A stretch of DNA of 64,000 nt from Rhizophagus clarus (GCA_015698045.1 BLAL01000238.1:206279-270278); one strand, 5' to 3'. Shown: positions 1 to 10,504, numbered from the stretch's first letter. Notes: generated by a model not told the origin, from the letters alone. Program-made: numbers and translations.

Positions 1-822
1 TCTCCTCGTACAAGAGTTTGAAGGAGGTGTTAGCGAAATATGGCATTGACTCCAATGGCACGGACACCATTCCACTATTTTCTCTACAAACCCACGAAAT
101 TCAAGAGACTGACAAGCACTTCGAGCACTGTATGGCGGAAATTTTAGTTAGATTAAAAAATTACGGAACTTTGGTTGTGGATAGCTTGGAAGCCATGCGC
201 AATGAGTACGCTGTGGCCATTCTTCATTCTGCAATAAATATAACCAGGGATGCCACAGGGAAAGAATTAAGTATGAGGCCTGAATACGAAGTAATAGGTG
301 AAGAAAGCTCTGGGCGGGTTGATTATGCAATCAAGGTGAGTGAAGCATGGCCACATTTTTTAATAATATATAGGCCGTACTAATGCCATACTTTATTCTT
401 CCTCCGGTCAGGATGCTGAGAACCTTATTTGCATTACGGAGGACAAACCACAGCGGAATGTAATCGAAGGCTTCGCTCAGAATATCAAACAGCTCGAGAG
501 TTCGTACGAAACGAACAAGAGAAAGCGAAAGCGGGATGATGGGGATGACTTTGATTATCTCTATGGTATTGTGACGACAGCTCGAGACTGGCACTTCCTG
601 CTCTATACCCCCGGAAGAATTTCGCAAGGGAGCAAGCTACCGTTAAGCATCGAATTTTCCGAAGATGCTTTGGATAAGAAGTCCCCGGAATACCAAACGC
701 TATGTAATGGTGTGAAAAAGGTTTTAAGTGTGGTGGTAGGGATAATAATGGATAGGGCGTGTGTGGAAGATGAGCCTGAAAGGAAGAGGGTTAGGATAGA
801 GGGTTATCGAACGAAAAAATAA
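1..822 (+). CDS. 3' end of a CRN-like PD-(D/E)XK nuclease gene (two exons visible)
   Basis: The reading frame is open from the window edge to 335, a GTGAGT donor begins at 336, the acceptor ends at 411, and the second exon 412-822 continues in the same frame (phase 0) to a TAA. Across the junction the protein reads SGRVDYAIK followed by ICITEDK. This spacing of an acidic residue and an E-x-K is that of PD-(D/E)XK nucleases. A GF-Q-N-QLES stretch, a basic NKRKRKR patch (possible nuclear signal) and a WHFLLYTPGR tail follow. From recall, this matches the nuclease C-terminal half of Crinkler-like proteins that are multiplied in Glomeromycotina. The N-terminal part and the true start lie before the window. 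The family assignment is inference from motifs. Confidence 0.7.
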
Positions 823-1004
823 TCACTTTGTATATTAGATAGACGTCATGTATCACGGGCTAAGTCCCGAACATTTGTATTTATTTTTGTATATATTAAT
901 AAAAAAAATTGAATTTTTCGGGTATATATAATAAGCGAAAAAATATATAGTCATGGAACCGCCATTCCAAGCTATAAACAAATTCATCTGTATCTAATAA
1001 CATT

Positions 1005-1556
1005 TTAATAAAACATTCGTGCTAGAGCTAGTATATGTCCTGGCCCTAAAACATCCGTCTTGGTGAATGCATCGTATAATGCGTTCGGTTTATATTTTGA
1101 AAGCACTAAATCCGGATGATGGAGGAATTTCATGAGCGTGTCATTCCTCCAAGTTTTCATCTCTTCTTGCTCCCAAGTTATTCCTATTAACGTAGTCAAG
1201 TTATCAATGGAATAGTTCATTTGGATTAGATTCTGGAGTGAAGATCGTTTATTTTTTTCTAGAGTAAATAGACTCACTCCTCCCATAACAGCAGATTCAA
1301 CACTAATAGGAATCTTTTTACGAATATCTGATCTATTAGCTAGGATAGATAAAGGTGGAATTAGAGCCGGATAGTAGAAGTTAGCTAAGGGATCCAACTC
1401 AAATTCAGCTACATATATAGTCCCAATATCTTCTAAATAATCCGAAAGTCTATTAGCGTATCTGTAACCTTCACGAATCAACTTCTGGAATAACTTACCG
1501 TTTGGGTCGATCCATCGGCCAGTTAGAATGTTGAGTACTGTTTTTTCCGCGTCCAT
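1005..1556 (-). CDS. hypothetical protein, 183 aa
   Basis: This is a continuous ORF with ATG at 1556, ending just after an ARMFY C-terminus. It has no recognisable motif. It is mixed hydrophobic/polar without a signal peptide or clear membrane segment, and contains the pattern WIDPNGKLFQKLI near the N-terminus. It is divergent from the small zinc-binding gene at 1677, with about 120 bp between the start codons, so the two may share a promoter region. It could be an accessory gene of a Polinton-like element or a lineage-specific host gene; the sequence does not decide. Confidence 0.5.
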   Translation of the reverse strand: MDAEKTVLNILTGRWIDPNGKLFQKLIREGYRYANRLSDYLEDIGTIYVAEFELDPLANFYYPALIPPLSILANRSDIRKKIPISVESAVMGGVSLFTLEKNKRSSLQNLIQMNYSIDNLTTLIGITWEQEEMKTWRNDTLMKFLHHPDLVLSKYKPNALYDAFTKTDVLGPGHILALARMFY

Positions 1557-1662
1557 AGTTGATGATTTATGCTGTGGTATATGATCAATTGTTTATGATA
1601 TACTTTTTCCACCACAGTTCAATTCGGGTTTTCTTACGTAATTTGAAATCGGATTTCTACAA

Positions 1663-1670
1663 TATAAATA
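1663..1670 (+). promoter_or_regulatory. TATA-like box very close to an ATG
   Basis: TATAAATA lies only 14 nt (start to start) before the ATG at 1677. Similar boxes occur at 2061-2068 (TATAAAAG, ATG at 2080) and 3715-3724 (TATATAAAAA, ATG at 3730). The repeated spacing suggests a shared promoter style, but in AT-rich DNA chance matches are likely. Confidence 0.35.
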
Positions 1671-1676
1671 CTTCAG

Positions 1677-1910
1677 ATGGATCGTCTTACCTGTTCCCAC
1701 ATTAAAAAAGATGGAAGTGTTTGTGGCCGTGTTTGTACTCGCTTAGCGGGATGCTCGCTCCACTGGAAATCGGGTTCAAATAAAATGCTAAAATCTCCAT
1801 GTAGAATATGCTTTAAACCTACATTATCTTATACGGGCTATTGCTCCAAGCATGCCAAAAAAATTTATCGTCGCCTCGAAAGAGAGAGACAACGAATAAG
1901 TTTGTCATAA
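1677..1910 (+). CDS. small Cys/His-rich putative zinc-binding protein, 77 aa
   Basis: The protein has two Cys/His clusters. The first is C-x2-H then C-x3-C followed by GCSLHW; the second is CRICFK then GYCSKHAKK, followed by a very basic helix (RRLERERQR). The pattern suggests two small zinc fingers and a nucleic-acid-binding tail. The same order of motifs (C-K-G-C-R-C, GC-x2-H, C-x2-C, SY-x-GYC-x2-HA-K) recurs in the protein at 29404-29685, so the two are paralogues despite lying about 28 kb apart. No function is claimed beyond likely zinc binding. Confidence 0.6.
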   Translation: MDRLTCSHIKKDGSVCGRVCTRLAGCSLHWKSGSNKMLKSPCRICFKPTLSYTGYCSKHAKKIYRRLERERQRISLS

Positions 1911-1986
1911 TGATGATGCCTACTTGTATGATGGTCGTTTACTTTAGTAAACCCTTATTAATAAAAATTTTTCTTGGCAATTTTCC

Positions 1987-2001
1987 GTGACGGCCCGTCA
2001 C
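1987..2001. promoter_or_regulatory. GTGACGGCCCGTCAC imperfect palindrome
   Basis: This inverted repeat lies about 80 bp before the ATG at 2080. Close relatives occur at about 2693-2706, inside the same gene's coding sequence, and at 4399-4412 (a perfect GTGACGCGCGTCAC) before the gene at 4635. The arms resemble half-sites of bZIP/CRE-type operators, but a dispersed repeat is equally possible. Confidence 0.3.
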
Positions 2002-2079
2002 TCAAATTTTTTAGCAGAATTAAATATATACTAACAGACTTTTGAATATTACATATCTTCTATAAAAGTATTATCAATC

Positions 2080-3591
2080 ATGTCGTCAAACCTTGAATTA
2101 TTGGAACAACGCATTGCCAACCTTGAAGCTGAAAAAGACGAGCTTAAGGGCGAGAATGATGAGCTTAAGAATGAGAATGCGAAATTGAAACGGATTATTG
2201 AGGAGAATGCCAGGCGTGATGCTGAGCTTAAAGCCGAATTAGCCAAATTAAGACATGATTTCGATTCCTCCAACCTCACGAGGCCTCAGCAACCCCAGCA
2301 TGTTACTAATGTGCAGAACTCATGCTCTGTTGAAGAAGATATATCTTCAGCTAAGCCCGAGAGACGCTTCGCTTCGAATGATATACCTGATCTTGTAATA
2401 GACCAGCGTGTAGCTGATAACGCGGACATCGAGTCAATGGACACTTTCTTAGATGAGACATTTAAGAAAAGCGTTAGTGATGGGTTTAGGCAGAAGAATA
2501 GGGAAAAGAAATTGTTGCATGAATCAGCTACCCAGGACTTATCTGGTGTTTCAAATGAGACCACCTCTTCTGTAATAAAGGACGAAAAATCTCAATCACA
2601 TAAGAAGAGGGAAGCGGAGAATATTGTACAGGATGTGTTTGATTTCACAGCCACTTCGGCACCTGAGAAAAATCATATGACTGAAATTTCCATGACGGCC
2701 CGTCACGAAAAATCTGATATGGATAATCCCCCAAATATATTACAAAATCTAGCCTGCTTAATCCAAGAAGCATGGGATGCGAAAGATGAAGCAATTCTAG
2801 CTAACCAAAAAGAATTATTGTGTTGGTGTTCCTATATTGTAGAATTCAATAAAAAGACCACAGAGTTTATGACCGAGTATAAAATTGGCGAGAAAAAAGC
2901 GAAAGGTATGATTTATGACAATCTTATTAAACTCCTTCGTCCTGGTACTAAACGTAACACATTACTAAAACAAACTCAGAGAGCAAGAGACATATACAAA
3001 TTATTTGAGAAAATAGGAATTGATAAAATTAAGTATATCACAACGTATAGTGCGAATTCTATATCGGAATTATCTGATAGTCTAATTCAAACTATTGTTG
3101 ATTATTTCTCCAAGAATCCAAACACTGAATTACCAGATGATCGGGATGGCACTATTATCGATTTCGAAGAGGATATTTCGAATGATCAGGATAATGTATT
3201 GGAGGAGCAAGCAAAACCCTTGGTTTCAGCAACGCGGGCTGAGGTAAGCATTTCAACTGCACCTATTCCATTAACTCATGTCTCCAATTCTACAGGTGAT
3301 TCCTCCAGCTCGAAAAAATTGGATACCAAGGTAAAGGTGGTGCCACCTATTCCTCAACCCGAGACTCTAGTCCATGACCGATCCTATTTTCGCAAAAAGA
3401 TATTGGATCAATATCCTAATCTATATAGAGAATTTATTAGTGAAAATTTCGATTATTATGGCATTACCGATGAGACATCATGTCCATTATGCAAGTTAGA
3501 TCATAATGATGAAGAAAGTATAGAAGGTAGATATAAGGCTGGATCCTATTTTGTTAGATGTGAACAGCGCGAAATTGAGATAGTTGCGTAA
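2080..3591 (+). CDS. coiled-coil protein with lineage-specific helical and Cys modules, 503 aa
   Basis: The ATG at 2080 follows a TATAAAAG by 12 nt. Residues 1-65 form a clear leucine/charged heptad coiled coil, with a repeated D-E-L-K-G/N-E-N pattern. An acidic low-complexity linker follows. Residues about 220-350 form a helical module (QTQRARDIYKLFEKIG, NSISELSD) related to the tail of the RING gene at 7547-8731. The last 75 residues hold a FRKKILDQYPNL segment and CPLCKLDH ending in IVA, related to the C-terminus of the neighbouring gene at 3730. The modular make-up fits recombining lineage-specific families rather than a known enzyme. Function is not recognised. Confidence 0.65.
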   Translation: MSSNLELLEQRIANLEAEKDELKGENDELKNENAKLKRIIEENARRDAELKAELAKLRHDFDSSNLTRPQQPQHVTNVQNSCSVEEDISSAKPERRFASNDIPDLVIDQRVADNADIESMDTFLDETFKKSVSDGFRQKNREKKLLHESATQDLSGVSNETTSSVIKDEKSQSHKKREAENIVQDVFDFTATSAPEKNHMTEISMTARHEKSDMDNPPNILQNLACLIQEAWDAKDEAILANQKELLCWCSYIVEFNKKTTEFMTEYKIGEKKAKGMIYDNLIKLLRPGTKRNTLLKQTQRARDIYKLFEKIGIDKIKYITTYSANSISELSDSLIQTIVDYFSKNPNTELPDDRDGTIIDFEEDISNDQDNVLEEQAKPLVSATRAEVSISTAPIPLTHVSNSTGDSSSSKKLDTKVKVVPPIPQPETLVHDRSYFRKKILDQYPNLYREFISENFDYYGITDETSCPLCKLDHNDEESIEGRYKAGSYFVRCEQREIEIVA

Positions 3592-3729
3592 TCTCATTGC
3601 TTTACAATAGTCTGGGCAACTTTTTGGGGTGATAATCTATCTGGGAATTTTAATCTTTTTTTTTCGAATGAATAGGTCTATATGAGAAAAAAAGGATTTA
3701 AATTGATTTGCAGTTATATAAAAAGGAAA

Positions 3730-4284
3730 ATGGCTGAGACTGATAAAATACTAACCCCCGAATATCTGGATTGGCATGCCAAATTAAGTGGGTTACCAAG
3801 CGTTTTGACAGATAAGTTTCGTACCAAATTATACAAAATATATAAAAAAGAAACTGGGCATGAGCCATGGCAACTATCAGAAGTACATAAATCAGAAGTC
3901 ATAAATTCACCAGAAAACAAAGTATCCTATTTATCTTCTTCTGAGCAATGTGAAGAAAAAGGGCCTATAACTTTTGAAGTCAGACCTGATCCAGAATTAA
4001 TTACCAAATCTGTCTTAGAGCACTTCCCATACTTGAAATTTGGAAATAGTTTCAGAGGGATTGATAATTATGATTTTACATCACCTCAGCCGTGGAGTTC
4101 ACCATGTCCTATTTGTGATGGAATACATGGGAATTATGGATTACATGGCTCATGGTACTGCGAAAATGGGAATCGGCTCCCTTATGATCCTGAATTAGCA
4201 AGGTTATATTCCCAAGATAAGTTGGAATATTGTCTTACCTGCAACACTTCAAGCAATAAACTCAAGTTCGCAATAGTAGCATAA
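3730..4284 (+). CDS. hypothetical protein with GHEPW module and Cys cluster, 184 aa
   Basis: I prefer the ATG at 3730 to the in-frame ATG at 3682, because 3730 follows a TATATAAAAA box and opens with MAETDKILTPEYLDWH. The N-terminal half contains an RLYKxY-like KTGHEPW motif (here KIYKKETGHEPWQL) that I recall from many Rhizophagus proteins. The C-terminal half carries CPICDGIHG, then HGSWYC and YCLTC, a probable zinc-binding module that ends in FAIVA. The end is similar to the preceding gene (503 aa), which suggests a shared module duplicated in tandem. No catalytic motif is seen. Confidence 0.6.
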   Translation: MAETDKILTPEYLDWHAKLSGLPSVLTDKFRTKLYKIYKKETGHEPWQLSEVHKSEVINSPENKVSYLSSSEQCEEKGPITFEVRPDPELITKSVLEHFPYLKFGNSFRGIDNYDFTSPQPWSSPCPICDGIHGNYGLHGSWYCENGNRLPYDPELARLYSQDKLEYCLTCNTSSNKLKFAIVA

Positions 4285-4634
4285 TTTATAAATCTTATTA
4301 TTATCATGTATAACAAGCTATTGTATTTATTTTTTTCATCGCTCATTAATAAAGTACCGTGAATATTCTTCTCGCTTATCACCTGATATCTCGAGACTGT
4401 GACGCGCGTCACGATCTCTAAGTTCAGCACTTTTTTTATATGAAGTATTGTAAGGCATGATTTTTGTAATCTGGTGTGGCAGATATCTGTAGCTGATCAA
4501 CTGATGAGGATCAATCCGTGCGACAATCGATTTCTTCTTATATACTGTATATACCAATCAGTTCTAAAATTTCCTTTCTTTTTCTTTCGTACGAGTTGTG
4601 AAACCAATTATTGCACAAAAAAATCACAAATAGT
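4285..4634 (+). other. intergenic region upstream of the NTPase-nuclease gene
   Basis: There is no supported gene here. The region holds the perfect 14-bp palindrome GTGACGCGCGTCAC at 4399-4412 and a TATATACTGTATATA-like stretch at about 4535-4552, before the ATG at 4635. Short ORFs on both strands look like chance. Confidence 0.4.
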
Positions 4635-6656
4635 ATGTCTTCGACATTGGCTTCTACCTCTGCTTCAACTAATGTTCGTCAAGAATTTAACCGCCTCTCC
4701 CTCGTGGAATCTGGAATCACGGAGGATGAATTTGGTGATTTACTGGCTTATATCACAAACAACCCTAACAAGATACCTGATATTGAAGAAAACCTCAAGT
4801 ACGGCTCTGATAAAGTTAAGGTTAAATATCTGAGGAAGTTATTAGATTCTGGTATGTTTCACATAATATAACTTCGTTATTTTTGTGCTGTGTCATTTTT
4901 CGTCTTCTGTCATATTCGCCAATAATACCGAATACTTACTTATTCTTGTGCTTTTCTTTCCTGCTTCTTATCGTCAAACCCGCCCAAAAAACACATTCGC
5001 GTTATCGCAGAGCAACCCGGTGCTAGTGGTAAGTGAGTCGTAATAATTTTGGTCAACGCGAGTGGACGTGCGTCTGTTTGATTTTTACTGTTTATTTCTT
5101 AATTTATAGCTAAAAGAACACGCGAGAATAGTATTATATCGACAGAAGGACCATTACACCCGCATGAGGGTGCTCTGATGCTTCCCGTATACACAAGAGA
5201 CATCTTTAAAGAAGTAACATCTGGAATTTACGGAGGGAAATCATACATTATTCATGGCCCATATCAAAGCGGAAAGACAACTTTTTTGCTAGAACTCAAG
5301 GAAACAATCAGGAGCCAAAGCTCAAATTTAAAATATTTCTCAATGCCAGAAATCAAGGGTGACACATTAGAAAATAAAAGACGGGGATTTTTCAAGTTCA
5401 TATCATACAGGATCTTTAAGGAAGTACTCACTGAAACGGAAACTATCGACAAGATTTCAGAACTAGAGATTCCTTATTATGTTCTTATTGATGAATTTCA
5501 ATATATCTTCACAGATAATGAGCTCCTTAATGTGACTAAAGACTTCTTCCAAAACATTTCAAGCTCAAAAGTACGTTATGTTGCTGTGGGTACCTTTATT
5601 CTTGTGGATTTGTTGAATGATGATGGAGAACTCATTTCACCTTTTAACAAGGCTTCATTCAAATTAATGAATCTATTTGACCGTAGAGAAATGGGTGAGA
5701 TCTTTAAACAATATCAATTAAACTTAAGTGAGTCCGGTGTCCCATCTAGTTTGACAGCTGAAATTATAAAAGAGTCTTGTGGTCACCCGGCGTCTTTCAT
5801 GATTTTGTTAAAGCTTTATCATGATTTGCGACCAACTGTCAATAAGTGGGGGATAAAGTTGCAAGAAAGGCTTACTGAGTATATGAATGGAACTCATATT
5901 AAGATAAAACATGAAATAAATCGTATGGATGATGATGAAAAACAATATCTTCGCGGTCTTGTAGAATACATGGCAGATCATTGGTACATGGATTTAAGTG
6001 ATTTAACTGCACTCGATGACACTGTTAAAAAATTACTTAACTTCGGAATTCTTAACATTATGGACACAAATTCAGTTGGTTTTACAAGCTGTATTATTTT
6101 GCGTGTTTGTATTGATACACTTTTTTCTAAACCTTCAAGTTCTCCTGGATTAGAAGATGATATTTCATGTGACCCTGTTGATTTACTAATGCTTGGATTA
6201 AGTTATATTGAACCTACTATTGTTGCTGATAACAGAGTTCTGAATAAAGAAGGCGTGGGGGAAAGGATTATGCAAGCATCACTTTTTTGTATCTTTAATG
6301 ACTTATTGCCTAGACCAAAGATGTGCTTACTTGAGGTGAGAGCCAAAGGTAGAGAACGGCTCGATTTGATGATAGTTGATGGAGACAAGAATTTGGTAGC
6401 TTATTCATTTAAAAGTAATAAAACATCCGAATCTGACTTCAAGGACCCATTAAGGCAGGCTCTAAGTTATGCTAATCACTATGGTATGGATATAAACCTT
6501 GTCAACTTCTATCCAAGCGGTTATTACCTTAATTATGTTCATGCTCCAAAAGAAATCTTTTTAATTAATGTCGCACACAATACTACATGCACACAATTTA
6601 CAATTACATTGCCATCAGAGCCTAGTTACACTCAAGTAGTTAACGTAAATAGTTAA
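4635..6656 (+). CDS. CRN-like P-loop NTPase fused to a PD-(D/E)XK nuclease-like domain (3 exons, 593 aa)
   Basis: Exons 4635-4851, 5011-5028 and 5110-6656 join in one open frame (phase 1 at both junctions) with GTATGT and GTAAGT donors and AG acceptors. The middle exon is only 18 nt. The N-terminal 72 residues are a small acidic module, followed by a KRTREN linker and then an ATPase. The ATPase has Walker A GPYQSGKTT, Walker B YYVLIDEFQYIF and a sensor-like YVAVGTF. The last 150 residues contain GERIMQASLF, ERLDLMIV and YSFKSNK, the layout of a restriction-like nuclease core. NTPase plus nuclease is the known architecture of Crinkler/CR-type effector-like proteins, thought to act on nucleic acids, often in host nuclei. 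Whether this copy is active is unknown. The nuclease K motif is atypical. Confidence 0.75.
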
Positions 6657-6987
6657 AATATCAACAAAATCTGTTTCTGAACAGAATAAGTGCAAATATG
6701 CATATTATTTAGCATGTATAGTTTTCATTTTGTACTGCGAATTATTAAAAAATAAAAGATTTTTATCTATATCTAATTCATGATTTTTTTAATGTGTAGA
6801 ACAATTTTGTATATCAGAAAAAATACACACAATGTAAAATACTAACTTAACATGATCGCAAATAATTTCTTTTGGCAAAGGTGATTGGCATATACAAATA
6901 AAACATGAATGTGACTAAATTTTCTGTCTCAACCATACTATTACTTTGCCTCAGACATCTAGCAAGAAAAAATTACCTGATGTAAAG
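6657..6987. other. AT-rich intergenic stretch
   Basis: I see no coding region, repeat or RNA gene. It probably includes the 3' end of the preceding transcript unit. Confidence 0.4.
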
Positions 6988-7403
6988 ATGAGTGCATTAT
7001 TACCTAACAAACCTGACTTCTGGCCTGATGATAGAGCGATTCCCTTGGACCTTGTCACGTGGACCGATCACCTGAAATGCTCCAGGAAAATTCTTGCCAA
7101 AGAATAAGGGCTGTGCGACATGTAAGGTGCATTATTTTTTTAAAAAGTGTTATAGAATCTGAGCTTGCCTTACATAGAGAAGAAAATGCCAGACTTATGG
7201 CTAAGATAACTGGGCTCGAGTTCAAGAAAGCTGAGCTTATAGAAAGAGTCGCGAAATTGGAAGAAAAGCAGTTGGAGAACGTAGTAATAAAAAACTTATT
7301 ACATGCGTCATGCGAAAAATATAATCATATCAATAAAACAGGGTATAAATATTTTTTCCAGCAATCATTATTTCGCATATGGGATTGGGGATATCTATGC
7401 TAA
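6988..7403 (+). pseudogene. decayed gene fragment: LPNKPDFW module plus coiled coil
   Basis: From the ATG at 6988 one frame reads LPNKPDFWPDD, then TWTDHLKCSRKIL, and hits a TAA at about 7106. A second frame, from about 7157, reads a coiled coil (LALHREENARLMAKITGL) followed by another heptad stretch. A possible GTAAGG donor and TAG acceptor lie between them, but the phases do not fit. The order (W-rich segment, then coiled coil) resembles an intact lineage-specific family known to me only by recall. I read it as a truncated, frameshifted copy. Confidence 0.45.
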
Positions 7404-7546
7404 TCATGAAGTCATCATTATTGATTTAGGATTAAAATGTGGTGCGTAATTGCCAATGAGGATCTGTGGATCGCTTGACCCTGCGGGATTTACCAGTGTT
7501 ATATAAAGCAGGACAGTTGGCTATAAGTCTGGTAAGTTAAACCAAT

Positions 7547-8731
7547 ATGACGGGCACAGAATCGACCAAAGATTCATCTTACCAAATCCCAGAGAGACCC
7601 CACCCATCTCTTACCAACTATAGAAACTTCGCATATAGTATCCTGAAGTATCTCGAGGATGATATGGTTGGGAATAAAGAAATTCCGGAACTAGAACTGT
7701 GTTCCGAATGTACGATGAATATTTTGTCATTACCCATAAAGGCGCTCACAATCCTCTCTTGCGGACATATTTTTCACAGGTCATGTATTGAAAAGCAACT
7801 TCTACATACCAAACCAAGCACCTGTCCATTCCCTGATTGTGGGAAGAATGTCGATATTATTGTGGACCCAAGTTTTATTAGGAGAGGTTCACAATCATCC
7901 CAATCAAGCGGAATTTCAGCCATTTCTAATGTGATTAGTGAAAAGTTTGTCCTGAATTCGCCAGCTATACCCGAAGATCTAATGGAGGGTATCGAGGATT
8001 CCGCAATTCCACGAAATCAGCTATTATGTGCAAAATGTCTTGAAGAAATTACTGCAGATTTCCCGAAAGATACTGTCTTTTTATCCTGCAAACACGCCAT
8101 GCATTATGATTGCATTGGCAATCCTCACAAAAAGTGTCCTACCTGCTCAGGCGAAGATTTGGTGATGTTTCCAGTAGAACAGGCTTCGAGAACCACCCAG
8201 AAAAAATGATCTAATGACTCAACCGAAAAATCCTCTAGCAAAAAAGCCAAAAAAAATGGTGGGAAGATCATGTTAGAAAAACTTATTGAAGAATTAATTT
8301 CTGAAACATCACAAGATCCAGAAATTGCGAAAGAGGGGATCCCCCCTTTGGAATCGGGTAGCGGAACTTTCTTTGATTTGTACAATGCAATCGACGTTAT
8401 GGAGGGGCAGGAAGAGGTCGCTAAACGGGCTGTCATCAAATCATATTTTAATTTTGGAAAAGCGCTTAATGATCAATTTAGCCACTACTTGAAAACTAAT
8501 CCCAAACGTACAGCTCAAGCACTAGTCAATCAAGAAGTTCGAAAACAGCTTCCAGATTCAGTTAGTGATGACTTACTTCGGAAGAAAAAAGAATGGGCTC
8601 TAAAGATTTATGATCTTTTTAGTGAAATAGGAGAGCATATGATTCAAAGGATTAAATCTTTCTCAGTATCAACTATAGCAAAATTAAGCCAGGATGATAT
8701 TGACCATATCTTGGTCAAGTTTGCGAAATAA
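7547..8731 (+). pseudogene. double-RING protein gene interrupted by one in-frame TGA
   Basis: The ATG is at 7547. The first RING-like domain (CSECTMNIL, then CGHIFHRSCI, then CPFPDC) spans residues about 46-105. A second shorter one (CAKCLEEI, SCKHAMHYDCI, KKCPTC) spans about 165-205. The frame stops at a TGA at 8207-8209 but stays open in the same frame to 8731. The continuation gives a Lys/Ser-rich linker and a helical module (KKKEWALKIYDLFSEIGEH, SQDDIDHIL) like that in the gene at 2080. RING proteins of this layout usually act as E3 ubiquitin ligases. The tail module on intact relatives suggests that the TGA is a nonsense mutation, giving a truncated RING protein. Readthrough is an alternative I cannot exclude. 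Confidence 0.6.
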
Positions 8732-9122
8732 TATTATTTACTGTGCCATACACGTGACATTGTGAACTCGGTTCACATTCTCTGAAATAAATTTGATATG
8801 TAAATAGACCCTTAAGAGATCCGCATATATATATAATAATAAAGTTCTGGGCTTTTCTCTTTTTTTAATTCATAAATGTGCTTATCGAATAAATAAAATC
8901 ATGAGGGATCCGCAAACTAATCCTTTCTTCTTACTATAGTTCCTGGAACTCTCCTAGAACTATCGAGGAACTGACAGGGAACTGGGGAGGAATAAAAATG
9001 AATTCGGATTTATTATAGTGTATAATATTGCTATAAATTACTATTGGTCTTTTAAAATCGTTTAAACACTATAAAACATTAAATTGCTATAAATCGTTAT
9101 AAATCGTTATAAATCGTTTAAT
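8732..9122. other. intergenic region with a repeated GGAACT motif; possible left edge of the Polinton-like block
   Basis: There is no gene here. At 8938-8988 a cluster of GAACT/AGTTCC units (GGAACTCTCCTAGAACTATC) occurs. Its reverse complement is approximately repeated at 30655-30705, on the far side of the polymerase. Short AAATCGTTATAAATCGTT repeats precede the ATG at 9123. Confidence 0.35.
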
Positions 9123-10118
9123 ATGTCAGGAACTTATATTAACAGACCAAGGCCTAATAAGTGGATTGGGATAATTATAGACAAATATTATAATAAAACC
9201 GTGCCTAAACCCATCAATCTTCGCTCTGGATATGATATAGAGTATATTAGAAATAGATATCAATTTCCCGATAAATTCGAAAAGATGATTGAGGTTGAAA
9301 AAATATATGATAATTTATCTATTATTGGTTTGTATGAAACTCCACAGCAATGGGCTATTCGTGTAAGAAACACTTTGCAAGTATTAATTGCTGAAGGCTA
9401 TGAAAGCTATTATCATCTATTCTGCCTTTTCAGATCATCTAGGCAAGGAATAACAAAGACATATTATTCTACCTATGAAGTGAAAGAACTTGTCATTGGT
9501 TATCATAGACCTAATATTCATAATAGCAAAATGGCTATTTGTTTCGATTGTTGGAAATTGGCAAAGATCCCTGATGTAAAGCCGAAAAAGACATATTTTG
9601 CTGGATGGGAAAGATATGGGTATGAGATTGAGCCTGAAGACTTGATGAAACATCATTGGGATAACGAATGTTCTAAAGCTAAAACTGAAGATGGAAGTGC
9701 TCAGCTTATCCAAAGAGCTTATAGAAATTATAGGAAGAGGCCCATTTCATTAGCAAAACAAGTTTGAGAGGCGGTTAGAAATGATAATACTCCTAGGAAA
9801 AAAAAGTTTCTTGACATGCCTAGTAGAGAAATTTATTGCACTGTAAACTTGGATATATGGTATTCTATTAATGGATCATATAGACCTTATAATGTCCCGC
9901 TAGATCAATTTTATGATTATATAAGTTATTCAAAGCATAAGAGACGCCAATTATCTGATAGATTAGCCATAGTAAGAAATCAAATACAATCCAAATATAC
10001 TGCACCTGAGTTTAGAAATCTTTGGAACGATCGATTAAAGATATCTAATATTTCTAGCAGTACTACTTTGAATGATCTTGTTAAAGCATACTTCGATAAT
10101 ATACGAAAAAATGCATGA
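9123..10118 (+). pseudogene. hypothetical gene with an IQ-like motif, interrupted by one TGA
   Basis: Two ORFs, 9123-9767 (214 aa) and 9816-10118 (100 aa), are in the same frame with no other stop between them. They are separated only by a TGA at 9765-9767, in a context (KQV-stop-EAV) where TGG for Trp would fit. The first half is basic and Tyr-rich and has CFDCWK plus a distal H and C (possible zinc site). It ends in LIQRAYRNYRKRP, an IQ-like calmodulin-binding pattern. The second half is helical and rich in Tyr and Arg. No enzyme family is recognised. Its place at the left end of the Polinton-like block suggests an accessory gene of that element. Confidence 0.5.
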
Positions 10119-10224
10119 AGAAAATAGACTTATATCTTTCAACCGATCATTAGTATTATATAGGAGTCCAGCCCACATCTTCTATAGTATGAAGCTTTGG
10201 CGAGAACTGTTTTAAATTGGTGAT

Positions 10225-10470
10225 TTACTCTACTTCTATTGACCTCCCCCCATATTTAGCCAAACACAACTTATAGTTTATTTTTTTGCGAAATAAATAG
10301 CTATATAATTTACATACATGATCGCCTAGTAAAATTGTAAAATGCTTATTGCATGATCTACCTCCAATGATCACGCGATCAGAGCCTAACCAATCTCCTT
10401 GCAGATATGACGCAATCCGTGATATAAGCGCGTAAAAATAGTACCTATCAACTATAGATGAATTTTGCAT
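10225..10470 (-). CDS. possible small protein, 81 aa
   Basis: The ORF starts 34 bp upstream of, and divergently from, the gene at 10505. Composition is mixed with several Cys and Tyr residues and no motif. It may be real, because it fills the only gap here, but chance ORFs of this length are common in the window. Confidence 0.25.
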   Translation of the reverse strand: MQNSSIVDRYYFYALISRIASYLQGDWLGSDRVIIGGRSCNKHFTILLGDHVCKLYSYLFRKKINYKLCLAKYGGRSIEVE

Positions 10471-10504
10471 ACAAACTTTTTTTGCACAAATTATATCTAA
10501 TAAA

